The position numbers and the translations under genes were made by a program. A stretch of 64,000 bases of DNA from the NCBI RefSeq assembly GCF_050947875.1, contig NC_134568.1, positions 211,115,632 through 211,179,631 on the forward strand. The letters run 5' to 3'. This stretch comes from Dermacentor variabilis (lineage: Eukaryota > Arthropoda > Arachnida > Ixodida > Ixodidae). The notes under the pieces were generated by a model. That model saw nothing but the letters and a program-made list of their open reading frames with translations. It ran no database searches and was not told the DNA's origin. Positions 1 through 13,400 of this stretch are shown one piece after another. How positions within the stretch are numbered: position 1 is the stretch's first letter; the number at the start of each line of letters is the position of its first letter.

Positions 1-1659
1 TCACTAAGCAAACAAGGCAGGTCAAGCACCAATCACAATACCAAGATAAGTGTGAGTGAAAACTTGTCTCAATAAGAATTTTATAGGTTCTTTTTTTTTA
101 GTATGACCACATACACAAGAAATAAGATTTTCTTAGATATTTGTGAGAACTATACCAAACTTCTGGATTCCAACAATTGTAAAAAAATATTTCTTTTTTT
201 TTTATAAGCCTGTGAAAACTTTTGCGTATCCTGCTATTCTTGGAAATTTTATGTGCTGCTACAAAAGAACAGACTTATCAGTAAATCTTGAGCAAAATTT
301 CACGCTTTCACTACATGTCAGCAGCTAAAGACATGCACATTTGCCACCAATGGAGTACGTGAAAGAGGACGTTGTCGCAGAACTATTCATTTTGACAGTA
401 TAAGAATCGCAGTACATCACAAATCCCTCCATTTTGCAAATACTTTCAAGCTAGTAGATGCTTTGTACAAGATAATAAGAAGACAGTGAGTGCAAAAATG
501 GGTGAGTATGCGGGATCAAAAGGCAGTCTGAAGAAGTCATGCACAGCACTGCTGCAATATTCCTGTGGGTGTTTCTTTCTGGAGGTCTTTTTGCAGGAGT
601 TTAAGTAACCATGAAGCCTGTTGTTTCATACATAGCCTTGGATACGTGTTCCGTCAACTTTGCTACACGGATTCATTGCATTCCTTAATACACAAATCAC
701 TACTTTTGCAGCCAACTACTGCATAGTCTTCCCTCTGCCATCCCACATTTTGCAGCCTGATTGGAACATAGCATGCTAGCAATCAGCCAGTTGCATTTTG
801 ACAGATAATCACAAAGTGACAGGGCAGAAGCAATAATGGTTTCCCATTTTTGTACTTTCGCCTGAGGTAACATGTGGCGTGTCGCCGAAAGTGCCATACC
901 ATTCCGCTAGAGCAAACTACTACTCCACGAAAAGGGTCTATAAGTGACAACCAATGGCTAACTTTTATGCACAGAACAGGCTAAATGCATGATTAGAGTG
1001 ATCAAATGACTACAGCAGTGACCACATGATTGTTGCATGATTTGTGTGCTCACTTATGGCAAGTATTGCCGAGTCTCGGAGTACGTGGCACATTTCACAT
1101 GCAGAAAAGGCTGCATTCAGTCCAGCGCCCATCATCAGTCTAATTCAGTGTCATCCGCTGTTCCTTTCAAATTAACCAGAATTTAAAGGTTTCACGTCAC
1201 ACCACAAAACTCGAAGCCTACTTTTCGTGTCTTCAGCAATGTATTATTGATTCTTCTGCTCTAGCTCCAGAGAACACACCTGAATGCTCTCACAACCGCA
1301 CAAAATGGCAGCACGATAACCATGAAAGACTAAACGACAGAACCCGAGTGTTCAGTTTTTTTTTTTCTTAATATAGCAAAAGTGAAGTCTTGGCACAGAT
1401 TATCACAATGTTGGCTAAATGTAGCAGGACCCCACAGTTTTAGCCTTTTGGCACTTTGGCACAGCAATCCCATCACTATACTTTTATTGTGAAGGAAGGT
1501 AAGGTGTGGAAACACGGACACAACAGAAGAGAACCAGCCAACACAAATGACGGCATTTGTGTTGTCTGGTTCTCTTCTCTTGTCTCTGTGCTTGCATGCC
1601 TTAACTTCTTTAACGATGAATCCCTGCCAACTAGCTCAACTTTCTGTGGTTTTAACACT
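1..1659. other. GTF2H4 intron 8 (left part), with a degenerate repeat copy
   Basis: No exon was recognised. Positions 600-905, read on the minus strand, resemble 28350-28620 (shared frame: [18 protein letters not shown] there, AVVGCKSSDLCIKECNE here). This is therefore an eroded copy of the same transposon family. A 42 bp-arm hairpin lies at 1508-1596. Confidence 0.4.
1508..1596. repeat. Short hairpin MITE remnant (about 42 bp arms)
   Basis: The left arm includes gaagagaaccagccaaca and the right arm tgttgtctggttctcttc. The arms are imperfect reverse complements around the centre near 1552. The shape is that of a palindromic miniature inverted-repeat element. Confidence 0.6.
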
Positions 1660-2130
1660 ATAACGCATATACTCGAGTAAGGGCCGCCCTCATGTAAGGG
1701 CCGCACCCCTACTTTGGAGGGCACAATTTTGGGAAAAAATTCAAAATGTCCCACTGGAAAGCGAAGTTAGTTCCGTTGCCACTAGATGACGTTAGCTGCT
1801 TTTTTTGTCGATGCCGTTCAGGCTGACGCAACTGCGCCATTATTTCTTTGTGTGGTGCGTCGTCTCGGCTGTTTTCGCAGTGTTTCCAGTCAGATCGGTG
1901 GCATTTCACCTCTAGAGAAGGGAGCCATTTTTGGGTGAGCATTGGTCAGGGACAATGGCCCAGCATCTCAGGTCGTTTACTGCAATGTTATGTCATTTGC
2001 ACCTCTCTTACCCTCTACTACAGTTGCGGAAACAGTAAAAACCTGTAGCGGGCCGTCATTGGCCCAATTCATATAAGAGCCGCACCCAGCCAAGGTTCTA
2101 GAAAAAAAAGTGTGGCTCTCTAGCTGCTTT
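1660..2130. repeat. Possible non-autonomous element with GGGCCGC-type ends
   Basis: The left end carries two copies of taagggccgc near 1678-1706. The right end has cgggccgtcattggcc and taagagccgcaccc near 2049-2090. Ends and target duplication are not certain. No coding sequence was recognised inside. Confidence 0.3.
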
Positions 2131-2758
2131 CATCATTTGCCTCCTTAATGAGGGAATCACTTACTTGCTGCTAAATTCTCATGAAATTATTCCTATACCA
2201 ATGTCACACAGGCATTTTGAAGGCCTTTGAATCAATGGCCTATTGGCTCGAACAGTTAAGTGCTGCTACACAACCAGTTTTGAAGACCATGAAATAAGTA
2301 GTCAATAAGGTCCAGAACTCTGTCAAAATCTCAAAGGCATTCAAGCGATAGGCAAAAGTCAACACTGTTGACCACTGTAAACATTATTGATGAGGGTCAA
2401 CAGCTTGTTTACACTAGCGAACCATAACAAACGCATCTGAAGAAAAAGAATAGAGTAGCAAGAAAGATTTATCACGTAAAAATAACTTATTATCCTGGAG
2501 CAACAAGCGAGAGTCCCCCACCATTGCAAAAACACTGCGGCTCCTGCAGCCAGCAGACTCAATGTTGCCAGAGTACTAAAACAAATATAACAACACTCCC
2601 TTACATTAAATCTTCTTGCCTTCGATTCTTCTAGCTTTTCAGTGTTTTGTAGGTTATTGCACTGCTTTTTGTTTGAGTAGTTGTACAATAACTAAATATT
2701 CTTATTACCCGAAATGTATTTCCCTTGTGCTACTGATGTTTCTTTTCATATATATACA

Positions 2759-3167
2759 GAGCTAGGATAAATGATTCATTTGTTTTGAAAAGGCTATATC
2801 TTGAGAAGTATTACATGCACACACATGAAAGATATACGAAAATAACCACAAACTCACCAAGTTTGTACTATGTTTACGTACCTTGTTTACGTACCCCATT
2901 ACCGCAATCCTTAGTCGAGCTCAAAGAATGCATCAGTGCTGAAATGCTGACAACTGACAGGACTATGCTACAAAATGTGTGGAATCAGCTCGGTTATCAT
3001 CTGGATGTGTGTTGCGTCACCAAAGCAGCATATATTGAACATTTGTAGAGGGTGTGTAAACTTGGTGAGCTTGTGGTTCTTTTCATTTATCTTTCATGTG
3101 TGTACATGTAATAATTTTGAAAATGTAGCCTTTTCAAAATGAATGAATCACTTATGCTAGCCCTGTA
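2759..3167 (+). mobile_element. 409 bp TA-flanked mariner-like MITE with transposase C-terminus remnant
   Basis: The terminal inverted repeats are about 100 bp long. The left begins CAGAGCTAGGATAAATGATT and the right, reversed, CAGGGCTAGCATAAGTGATT. Each is flanked by TA. Between them the frame 2902-3045 encodes LVELKECISAEMLTT, then VWNQLGYHLDVC and YIEHL, then stop. This is the C-terminal signature of Tc1/mariner-type transposases (VW..L.YRLDVCR....HIEHL). The catalytic DDE part is missing, so it can only move in trans. Confidence 0.75.
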
Positions 3168-4364
3168 CATTAATTGTGCTACCCTGCTGCAGCCGTCACC
3201 TTATGTAATGCCTTCTGGCCTTTTAAGGCTACAATAAATGAAATTAAATGGCATTTAGAAACCATACAAAAATGAAAATGTGTTTTTTAGACATTAAAAA
3301 TAATTTTTAATGCTGTTAAATTTTAGGTCACAACGCATGTACTACAGGTGCTTGGGTGTCAGGTTGACGAAACATTTGAACAGCCAGAGAGTTTGCTGCA
3401 TAACAGCGATACAACTCCTTTGAATCAATCAGCCAGTTGAGAGTTGAGAGTTGAGTTGAGTTCAAAGTTTGAGAACTTTGAAGGCTGTCGACTTAACATC
3501 TATTGAGAATAGCCCGTGTGACACAGGTATTAGAGTATTAAAAATTTTTAACGGTATATAACATATGTTTGCGCATGCAAAGTACACAAATTACAAGTGT
3601 GCGTAAAGATTATACAAAGTATGATTCATGCCTTTTCATTTATTTGCACGCAGTGTCGATAAAGCGCATGCATTTAACTTGTGCGTAGTCACTTCTGGGC
3701 ACGGAAATTATTCTGTATTTAAAATAAGACATGGCTCCGGGACCGAAAATCTGCCAAAAAATAATCTTTTCAGTCCATTTATTTTCATGTTTCTGATTCC
3801 GTCCTGCACCTGCTTGTAAGTTTCTATAAGCGTGTGTTGCCTACTTCCGGCATTACAGCAGTCCAAAGATGGAGTGGCATACCCTTGCCCTTTAAAGTAA
3901 TCAGCTTGTGAAGAATCAGACTGTGGAACGGTGAGTCACAAAAGTAACTCTTTATTACACGAACCTATGCCCACAAAAACAAGTAACACTCAGAGCACAA
4001 CAAAGCAGCGAGCGTGATCGTCGGAATCTGATCTATGGATCAGATGCGTCGGCTATTCATACGTGACTCACTGAACATTCCTGCGTAATTGCTAGTGCTC
4101 GCAAAAGTTCTAGAATGTACACTGCTATTCTCGTCACACATGCAATATGATTACACAAGGCTCGGCAACAACAGAAACGAGAGGTAGAGCCAGCGATAAT
4201 GTTAGAGAAACTTCCGTTACAGAAAGCCGCGTCTTGTGCTGGGCGATAACTTTGAACATTTGTTACCCGATGAAAGACAGTCACTGGGAAAATAAATAAG
4301 AATGTGTGACACTATAAAGAGATGAACCAAGAAAATGCAGCAGGACAACATGTTCCAAACTGAC
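3168..4364. other. GTF2H4 intron 8, no recognised content
   Basis: This stretch is AT-rich with a small GAGTT-type tandem repeat at about 3437-3462. I see no exon, RNA gene or transposon end that I can support. Confidence 0.3.
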
Positions 4365-4448
4365 CTTCCTTTGATAAACAAGTCCAAACTCCCTGAGATG
4401 CTGCAGGAACACTAGCAGGGATTCTGACATGCCTTCAGTGCTGTAATC
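4365..4448 (-). CDS. GTF2H4: GTF2H4 exon 8
   Basis: This is an 84 nt exon with acceptor cttctttttcag and donor AAG|gtcagt, both in phase 0. Its 28 codons read [18 protein letters not shown], then [10 protein letters not shown]. Human p52 has [28 protein letters not shown]. The following intron runs out of the window at position 1. Confidence 0.95.
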
Positions 4449-7400
4449 CTGAAAAAGAAGCATTCCAATTGCTTCCTCCCTCCCTGCCTATGGCAAAGAA
4501 TGACAACATCAATACTAGAAACATGTCACTACTTTCAAAGTTAGTCTGAGCACAGTACAATGAATATTGTGTAACAAGACTACAACTTTTTTTAACGTCC
4601 TATTTCACTTTCGTCAAGAGCAAATTTTTTTTTATATATAAAACATTTTCCCACTGCTTAGGAGGGCTTCAGCTGCGGAACAAAAAGGTACATTGGGGAA
4701 AGAGGGGGAACACAACGTTTATCTGCATATAAGACAAATAAACACTTGACATTTCGTCATAGAAGACCAAGCACCACCAAGAACTTCAGTACTCAAATGT
4801 ATTGCAAAAAGCAACTTTGACATACCAAAATTCAGAACACGACCTTATAATATTCACATATGCAGTTTTTCAATTTTACAGCATTGACTTTAACGAAAAC
4901 TGGTGGCTTGGTGTTCCACCAGTTTTTCAAAAATTAATGTAGTTGAGTGTGAAATCTTAGATCTCAGAAAGTGGCTATTAGTCGAACCTCGATATAACAA
5001 AGTTGTACTTACAGCGAAAAACTTCGTTAAATTGCAAATTTCATTAATTCGAGGTTTTGATGTTTCACCAGTAAAAATCATTTCACAAATTCCAAGAACA
5101 TTCCTGGTGGATAGTATCTTGTCAGCAATCACTTATACACAAATTGCAAGAAGGCTGGGCCACAATAGCGAGGTTATGAGTGCCAGCACACACGGTGCAA
5201 AGCGCGCCGAGGACAATGCATCGGCATGGCTCACAGCGTCCGAGATTATCAAGTTGTGTTGCGCGACACCATAAATGTTGGGCGCCATGGCTGACCACAC
5301 TTAGTGCCCACAGGCTTCATCAGGTGACATCCTCAAGTTAAAAATGAAAGCACAAAAAGATATGAATATTCATCCTGAGACAAAAAAAAATGCCACAGTT
5401 TCACCAGAAAGGAGAAGCATTGATGGCGATAGCAAAGAGACAACTACATGAAATAAGGTTCGTAGTTCTATTGGTGTCACGCACGCTCAGGCAAAATCTC
5501 GCTCAATGACCAAGAACACTAGCTATCGCAACACGAGCCCACTCTTCGCACCATGCCTCGAAAACTTGAGATTGCGCGACCGCCAACACTAGACACATGG
5601 GAACTAAATGCGCACCAAGGCACCAACCATCTTGGATTGGCCTTTGCATTTGAATAAATTGTCTGCAAGGTACAGCACGTGGCCCGCATATATGCGTAGC
5701 TACAGCAAGGGTAGATGAGAGGAGACGTGCACGCTAGGGGGAGAGGATGGATAGGTGCGTGTCCCCAACACATCCTAGATAGCACAAGGCGGGTGCACTT
5801 TGATTAATGACGTCATGCTACCTCGCCCGACTGTCACAAAATCTAATAGGGATGCTCCGAGTAAGTCACGGTGATTTTGACGTCACTACTTATATCACAC
5901 CGGGCATGGCAATGGAAATTTCAGTTCAAGTAGCTTGACGTCATAAAGCGGAGTGCACAGGCCTGCTATCTAGGAGGCGTTGACATCGCCCCCCCCCCTC
6001 CTCCTCTAATGTGTGCTCGGTAATGTCGCCACACTCTCACCTCTCCACCAGCCCCTTGTGCTGAAGGAATCGTCAGCTCTTGTGTTTCACCGAGCACTCA
6101 GAGCTGCCACGCACCCCACAGCTTCCGCAAGTTGTTGTGCGACAAGTAGCACTGCGGTATTTCTTGCATACTGCGTTCCAGTGTGCCCACTTTAATAGCA
6201 TTTGTGCTGCTCGAACTTTTCATGCAGAAGGACACTTGTAAATGGACTTTTTCTTCGGCTGACACTTTTATAGTTTTTTGCTAGATTTCCCTGCCCTACA
6301 TTCTCCAAGTAAATGCTTGAAATGGCCAAAACCTTGTTAAATCAAAACCGTGTTGAAAATTACTTCGTTAAATTGCAAAAAGAAAGGTTTTCAATGGAAC
6401 TAGGATCAGGAAATGAAAATAGTTTGTTACATTACAAATTTAGTTAAATCGAGGTTCGTTATAATGAGGTTTGACTATTAGCAAAATAAGAGTGCTGTGA
6501 ACAGGTCATTAATCGGGTTCACTTGATCTCTGATACGCTTCTGATTGCATTTCTTGAAGAGTGTTTTTGTCACAGACACAAACAGCTCAACAGGAGAAAC
6601 ACACAAAAAAATGTACCAATGAGCTTTACTGTTGCCTAAACTCTCACAAAAGCGCAGTGCGAGAATATACTAAACACATGTACCACAGCACATACCGTAC
6701 TGAACAAAGAATATTTTACAGTGAAAAATTCATTACCTTCCTTTAAAAAGCTGTCAGCAACTCTTTTGTTCTTTAGATACTGACCTACAAGATGTGCAGA
6801 GGAGACTGTTTTGTTTATTGCCACTGCCACAGCTCCACTCTCTATTTTGTTAATTTATTGGCTCATTGTAGCCTTCATTTTTGAGTTTGTAGGGTTTAGT
6901 GCATTTCATGCATGTATATACGTGTATCTGCACCATTTCTTTCTATTTGTCTTTCATCCCTCTTCACATCACTTTGCAGGCAATAGCTTTCACACTGTCA
7001 TCTTTCCTTAACCATCAACAGTGTCACTACAATTGTGGCAGACTGAGCGCTGGTTAGAAATGTGGAAGCTCAGCTAAGAATTGCAGTTTTTTCTTTTAAA
7101 AAATGCCAACTCTCCACAACAGTACACATCAACACTTGTCTATTGACTGCGCACTTTCAACTAGGATTGCTAGCAACCATCACGAGATATTTTAAGTAAA
7201 TAAGAACTTATTGAACTACATAAATTTAAATTGTATTTTAATTGAAATACTGTAAATTTCAAACTTATTTTGCAAGTCCTGACAAGATTAAATTAAGTCA
7301 ACTAATATTAAAAAAAAAACAAGTTTCTAGAAGCATTTTACTGCATATTTATTTACTATAGTTAGTGGTTACAGTATAACAAACACTTGCCGACCTGTGA

Positions 7401-10400
7401 GCATTTGAGTTGGCAAAATCCCGCAGACATGACCCATAGAAGGAGGGGTGGGGGGTGCTATGTGGGCTTTATTTTTTTAATTTGACCTGGGCGCTTACCT
7501 TTTGTGGAATAAATGCACAATTTATCCCACTGATTTACCTGTGGTTGCTGTACACAATCCGTAACAAACATGGAACAGCATTAAACTCGCAAGGAGTACA
7601 TTATTTTTGACATAACAGTTACTTCTTGAGCGACTTTTATGTTGCCAATTTTACCTGGTATATAAACTCGTCTGACTAAACATGCAGGAAGCAAGTATCC
7701 CTCTGTTGTCCTTTGATTGACTGAAGGTTTCTGAAAATATCTTCAGAGGGGGTAGGTGAAAATTTCCATGAATAGGATTTTTGCGTAAAATTTGATGCAA
7801 CCTTCATAAAATTGTAAAACAAGCCCAAATTCACAAACCTTACGAAAAATTCAGAACTAGCCGGTATAACAACAGCACTTCCTTCTCATTTCAACACTGT
7901 TAAATGTGTTTTTTTTTTTCTTATCTAGAAAAGACAAGTTGTACTCATTCATGCAAACGTCTCTCTGCTTTCTTTAACAAACTTTGCTTGTCAATTAATT
8001 CACTGCACATCATAAAGTTCACACATTTTCGTCAGCCGCTGCACTGCTTCTGTTAACATATTATACTATTCGAAACTTACATTTGAGCCAATGGATGCCT
8101 GTTCTCCAAAACAAGCGTCCTTCATTAATACCTTGGACAAATATAAAAAGATTAACTACATAATTAGCATGCCTTCAGAACCCTAACATATTGCAAAAGA
8201 ACTGAAAATTCACTGAACTGAAACTGAACTTTCATCATCGTCATCGTCATCATCCTACGTCCACTGCAGGATGAAGGCCTCTCCCAGCGATCTCCAATTA
8301 GCCCTGTACTGAGCCAACCGATTCCAACTTGCGCCTGCGAATTCCCTAATTTCATTCCCTCACCTAGTTTTCTGTCGTCCTTGACTGCACGTCCCTCCTC
8401 TTGGCAGCCATTAACTCTAATGGTCCATCGGTTATACCATACATAAATACACCTAAGTATTGGAACTGCAACGGCCAGCAGAAAAGCAAGCAAACAGAAG
8501 GCCCGAATTACCCTATGTCAATTTATTGAGGTTATCAAGAGAACAATAAAGAAATTATTACTACATTGACACACTTTTATTCACTAAATGAATCAGCAAA
8601 TCGTGTTTCTATTTTCCACAAGAACAGTGCAGAAGCTGCCAATTGTCATCTCGTAACTGATTAGCACTCACAGCGGGGAATGCCTCGCATCTTCCTTCAC
8701 AGCGAAGCTGCAGCACAAGACCCACATCTCCATCTGAGACATGCTTTTCACTGCCGTGTGCACACCCACATATTTTTTCGCCACTGAGATAATCAGCAAC
8801 AGCATTGCGATGTAGCCGGCAGGTTTGACGGAAGCGTGAAAGCTGCGGTAGAATCACTCTTAATCCTCTTCAGCTTCCGCCACATTTTATGCTGCACACA
8901 CATTGCACTGTGTTGAAATAAAACTACTGTTTGCTGCAATTGCTGCAGATGAAACCAAGGTTGCTACTGGCACGATCATGGACGGCGACCAAGCAGTTCT
9001 GATAGACATGCAGCCATCGTACACACCGAGTCAAAACAATTGTTTTCCGCAATCGCTGCAGACGAAACTGTGGTTGCTATCAATGCCATCGTGGGTAGCG
9101 ACCACGCAGCTGTGAAGGCACGCAGCCAAAGCAGTGTCATGTGCGGCGGTAAACTCAAAAATAAAGGCATGAACAGGCACGAAGCGTACGTTCCAATTGT
9201 TCCTGTATGGATTTCACTGATGACTATAGCAATGTGTATTCTGCTGCTTGTACTAGGTTTGAGGCTAGCGCTACTTTTGCTCTTTTACGTCGCACGTTTG
9301 CAGCGCTCCGCACTCGCTGCGCTCCGAGAGTTGTTAACCAGTGCGTGGCCAAATACATCCAATTAGTAAGTTTGTTGCCAATAAACAATGCATACACCTG
9401 CGAGAACAAGAGGACGAGTTTGAATTATGCAATTTGAAGCATTAACGAGGGACAAACTAGAGGTTTTACTTTAGTACTCACACTCCATTTATACTTATTG
9501 GTGCAATTGTAACTAACCGCAGCACTGCAGCTTTACACTCAGTTACAGGAGTAAAAAATAATGACAGCTTGACCACATATTCTGGCATGTGTAAGCCCAT
9601 TTGTCAAACCTCAAGACACATGCAAAAAGTGATTCCAATGAGAGCAGGTCGTGGAAATATAAAATGACTGTGCGACAGGGATACTAGAAATGTGGCAGCC
9701 CATTTTCCCAATTAAGACAAACAAGGCTCACACACTTCCCTATTTTTCAAACTTGTATAAACCTGCATACGCTTTTCAAAAATTGTATGGTATAGTTTTA
9801 ATTTGTTTAATGCGATCAAGCAAATAAACATATGTCTTGGCCCCCCAGCATCTTTAAGCCCACTTTTCAGAGAAAAATGTAAAATATGCGCGTGGTTTGC
9901 CTTTTTCAAGATACAAATTGCATGTATCAAAATGATTTAATTATTGAAGCATTATGCAAGAGAAAAGGCAAATTTGTTCAGTAAATTAAAAGCCACCCTA
10001 CCTTCCCAAGTGTGAGAAAACTGAGCTGGAAAAGGAAGGTCAGGCATTCCACCAGGTTCAGGCCTCTTGACTGCAGAGAAAGTAAATTTTACGCAACAGT
10101 TACCAACAAATGCTGTACGCTACGCTTCCAGGGCCATAGCATAACACAGGAATTTGTGAATACACAAAGATACGGCTGGCATGACTAGAGGCAATAATAC
10201 TTTTGGTGAATATACACACATGCATACATACATGCATGTAAACACATGCATGTACATACGTGCATGTACAGTGCTTATAGATCCAGACACAAACAATGGC
10301 GAAACTACTCCAATTATTTTTTGTTTTGAATATGAACAGCATTTACAACAGTGAATTAATTCAGACTCCAAAATGTAAACCTGGGACTATTCCATGCTTA

Positions 10401-13400
10401 GTAACTGGCTGCTGTGCAATTACCTCACACTTGCATGTAATTATACATAAAAGGCATTAGTTGCTGCTCTTGCTTTAATTTTTTAGCACTGTAGCACACA
10501 TGTACCAACATGCACACAAGGAACAATGCACTCACAGGAGCTGGTCATTAAAAAGTGAGACAGTAATCAATCATCGCAAATATGCACATACATTCATTCT
10601 GATAACATGACTAACTTCTACACCAAAGCAAAAACTAACAAGAATAACCTGAAAAACAAATGTCCAGCTTGCTGTTCCTAATAGATGACAAGTCAGCGAA
10701 AAGTGTCTGATAGAGCTGGTTTCAGGTAAAGAGAACCAATCCAGGTAAAGAGAACACATGTAATTCTTTTACAACACATTCAAAATCAAGCAGTCAGGAT
10801 TCTCACCTTCAGTCCATTTCATTGCAGTGCCTCTCAACTACTTCGCAATTGCCGAATATGTATTAACAATTACTGAACTGTATAAATTTCATCTAGTAAT
10901 CATATTGTATCGATCTCTTAATAACCCCTTGCCATGTAACATACCAAGTGGATTCAAACTTGTCAACGATAATACAACTGGATTTGCTTTCTATCACAAT
11001 TTGCTTTTAAGTTTTAATTCGAACTAACTACGGCAGACAAACAATCCACTTGTCTTGCATATCACTTTGGAATCACCTCCAGACTCACATCAAGCAAACC
11101 AGTGTGTTATCTCACTTCAAAAAGGAAGTTTTTTTTTTCTTTCTTATTAGATCACTGATTTATTCCTTCTCACGTTTCTCACACAAACACTTAGGCACTC
11201 AATTCTGAGTTATGCTTGTATAATATACTATATGTTACTGATATTCTGTATGTCCTTCTCATTTCTTTAGATATCATTTCCAAATAGTCTATAATATCTA
11301 TATTTTATTGTAGTATTATCTATCAGCATAGTCTCTATTATTATTTTGTATGTTAAAGCAATACAGTCGATCCCGGATATATTGAACTCAAAGGGGATCG
11401 CGAAATAGTTCGACATATCGATAATTAGAAATATAAAATATGGATGTCAAAAGCTTCTCTAACAACTCCACACATCTCAAGGCAGTTTCCCGATGTCGTG
11501 ACTAACGGGAACTTACCGATCTATGCCTCCAAGACGCATAAAAAAAACAAACAGCGCTATGACCAGAGCAATTTATTTCGGAAGAAAAAAATCTGTGACC
11601 TTTGCTTGCTTTTTCTTCTGCACTATCAAGTTCATTAAGCTGTCCTCAAGCTTGTTGACAGTGTCCAAATGAGAAAGGCCAGCTCCTTCCATTGTGCAGC
11701 AACAGCGGCGAATGACGCTGAAAGCTGATGCAAGTTCAGCTGCAGTGAATGGTGGTTGGTCCCCTTCGTCGGAACCTTCGCCGCTGCTAGAGCCTGCGTC
11801 CTCGTCACCCATGATGCCAGCCACAATCTCTGCGTCAGCGTGATACGCTACAGCTTGCACGTCGTCGTCAGCGCTGACGAAATCGCGTGCTGTAACGCCG
11901 CCTGGGATGGCCGAGAGCTCGCGAAAATGCCACGGCGACCGACGACTTGTTCTTGTCAGCCTCCACCCGTGGAATGATGTCCCCCTTTGTTGAAAAATCC
12001 AAATTCCTGCATTTTTTCGTGGCCATGGCTCTGGAACACGTGCCAAAAGCGGAAAGAAAAACGCACTGCACCACACGAGTCTCAAGCCTTCGCGTTGGCC
12101 TCGTGAATAAAAGGAACAAAGCGAATCGAAAGACGCACCGCTCCGCGTCTCCGCACTACCACAAGCCCAAGCTGCACTGACCTCGTTCGTCTCGCTGCAC
12201 CAGCGGTGCCAGCCAACCAAAACACAGGAAACGGGCGCCTGCAGTCAGCGTGGTTTCCCCCTCCCGCTTCCCTTTCACACCCAATCGCACTCCAAGTACT
12301 CCTTGTCACGTGCCTTCTACCCACACGCCCCTTTCTCAGAGTGCGGGGCGGCGCGCGTGACATCGCGGGAACATAGCGAGAGCTTCATGAGGAAAAGTGC
12401 ACTTGCGGGGGTAGGATGCGATGGGAGAAGCGCACTTGCCGGGGCGCAGCTCAGCACGGAGTCAATATGTCAATCGATACATCAATATGCCGATGCACAG
12501 TTCTATATGCGCGAACAATAGCGCTATACTTTTGCATGGGATTCCCAAGGGGATTTTTCAACTGTTCGATATAGGCAATAATTTGATATACAGTAGAACC
12601 CCGCTGTTACGTTCCTCACTGCTGCGTTTTCCCGGCTGCTACGTCGTTTTCATCCGGTCCCGGCATAGCTTCCATAGGATCCAATGTATAAGGAACCCCG
12701 CTGTTACGTCGTAGCTGTGAAAACGTTCCCGCATGATACGTCGCAACTTAGCCCCCCGAACCCGCCTGGGCTAAAGTAGTCAACGCGCTCCAACCGCCAT
12801 TTTGGCTTTTGACGAGTTTTGGCCGGGCTTGGCTATGGAACTGGCTGCAAGAAGCCGCACGCCAGTTCGAGAGGCCGCCATCGAACTGGCGTGCAGCTTC
12901 TTGCAGCCAGTTCCATAGCCAAGCCCGGCCAAAACTCACCAAAAGCCAAAATGATGGTCACATACGACAGAGGCGCTGCATACGACGACTACGTCGCCGT
13001 GGATGTTGTCGTCGTGACGTCAGAGTGTCAGAGCATCGCCGAGATCGTTGGAATCTGGGTCGCGAGTGAAGTCGCAGACTGCGATGCACGAGCCGCATGA
13101 TGCCGGGGAGTTGCCAAATCGTAGCTTTGGAAAAGCCGTCGCGGCTCTGGACCTCCTCCGCAGGTACGTCGCACCTCACAGCGACGCTGACAGCAATGCG
13201 CCTTCCAGGCTATTGAGAAACATGTGGTGATTCCTAGCGAGCGAAAGAAACGGCAAGCCACAATTCTGGACTTTTTTTTAGGTCCTAAGCGCACCCTGTG
13301 GAAATAAATTGTCTATAGTTGAAGCTGCACTTTTTTTCATTCATTTTCGGAGCTTTCCTCACTGTTGCATTTTCCCGGCTGTTACGTTTTTTTTCCCCGG

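Noticed and set aside
10205..10270. catgcatgtaca-rich stretch as a regulatory array
   Set aside because: Simple low-complexity repeat in an intron.
11573..12220. 215-codon minus-strand open frame as a host gene
   Set aside because: Only its C-terminal part is protein-like and it matches Tigger transposase ends. It lies within TA-flanked inverted repeats.
12748..13100. Overlapping open frames on both strands sharing the peptide [14 protein letters not shown]
   Set aside because: Explained by the palindrome at 12797-12954.
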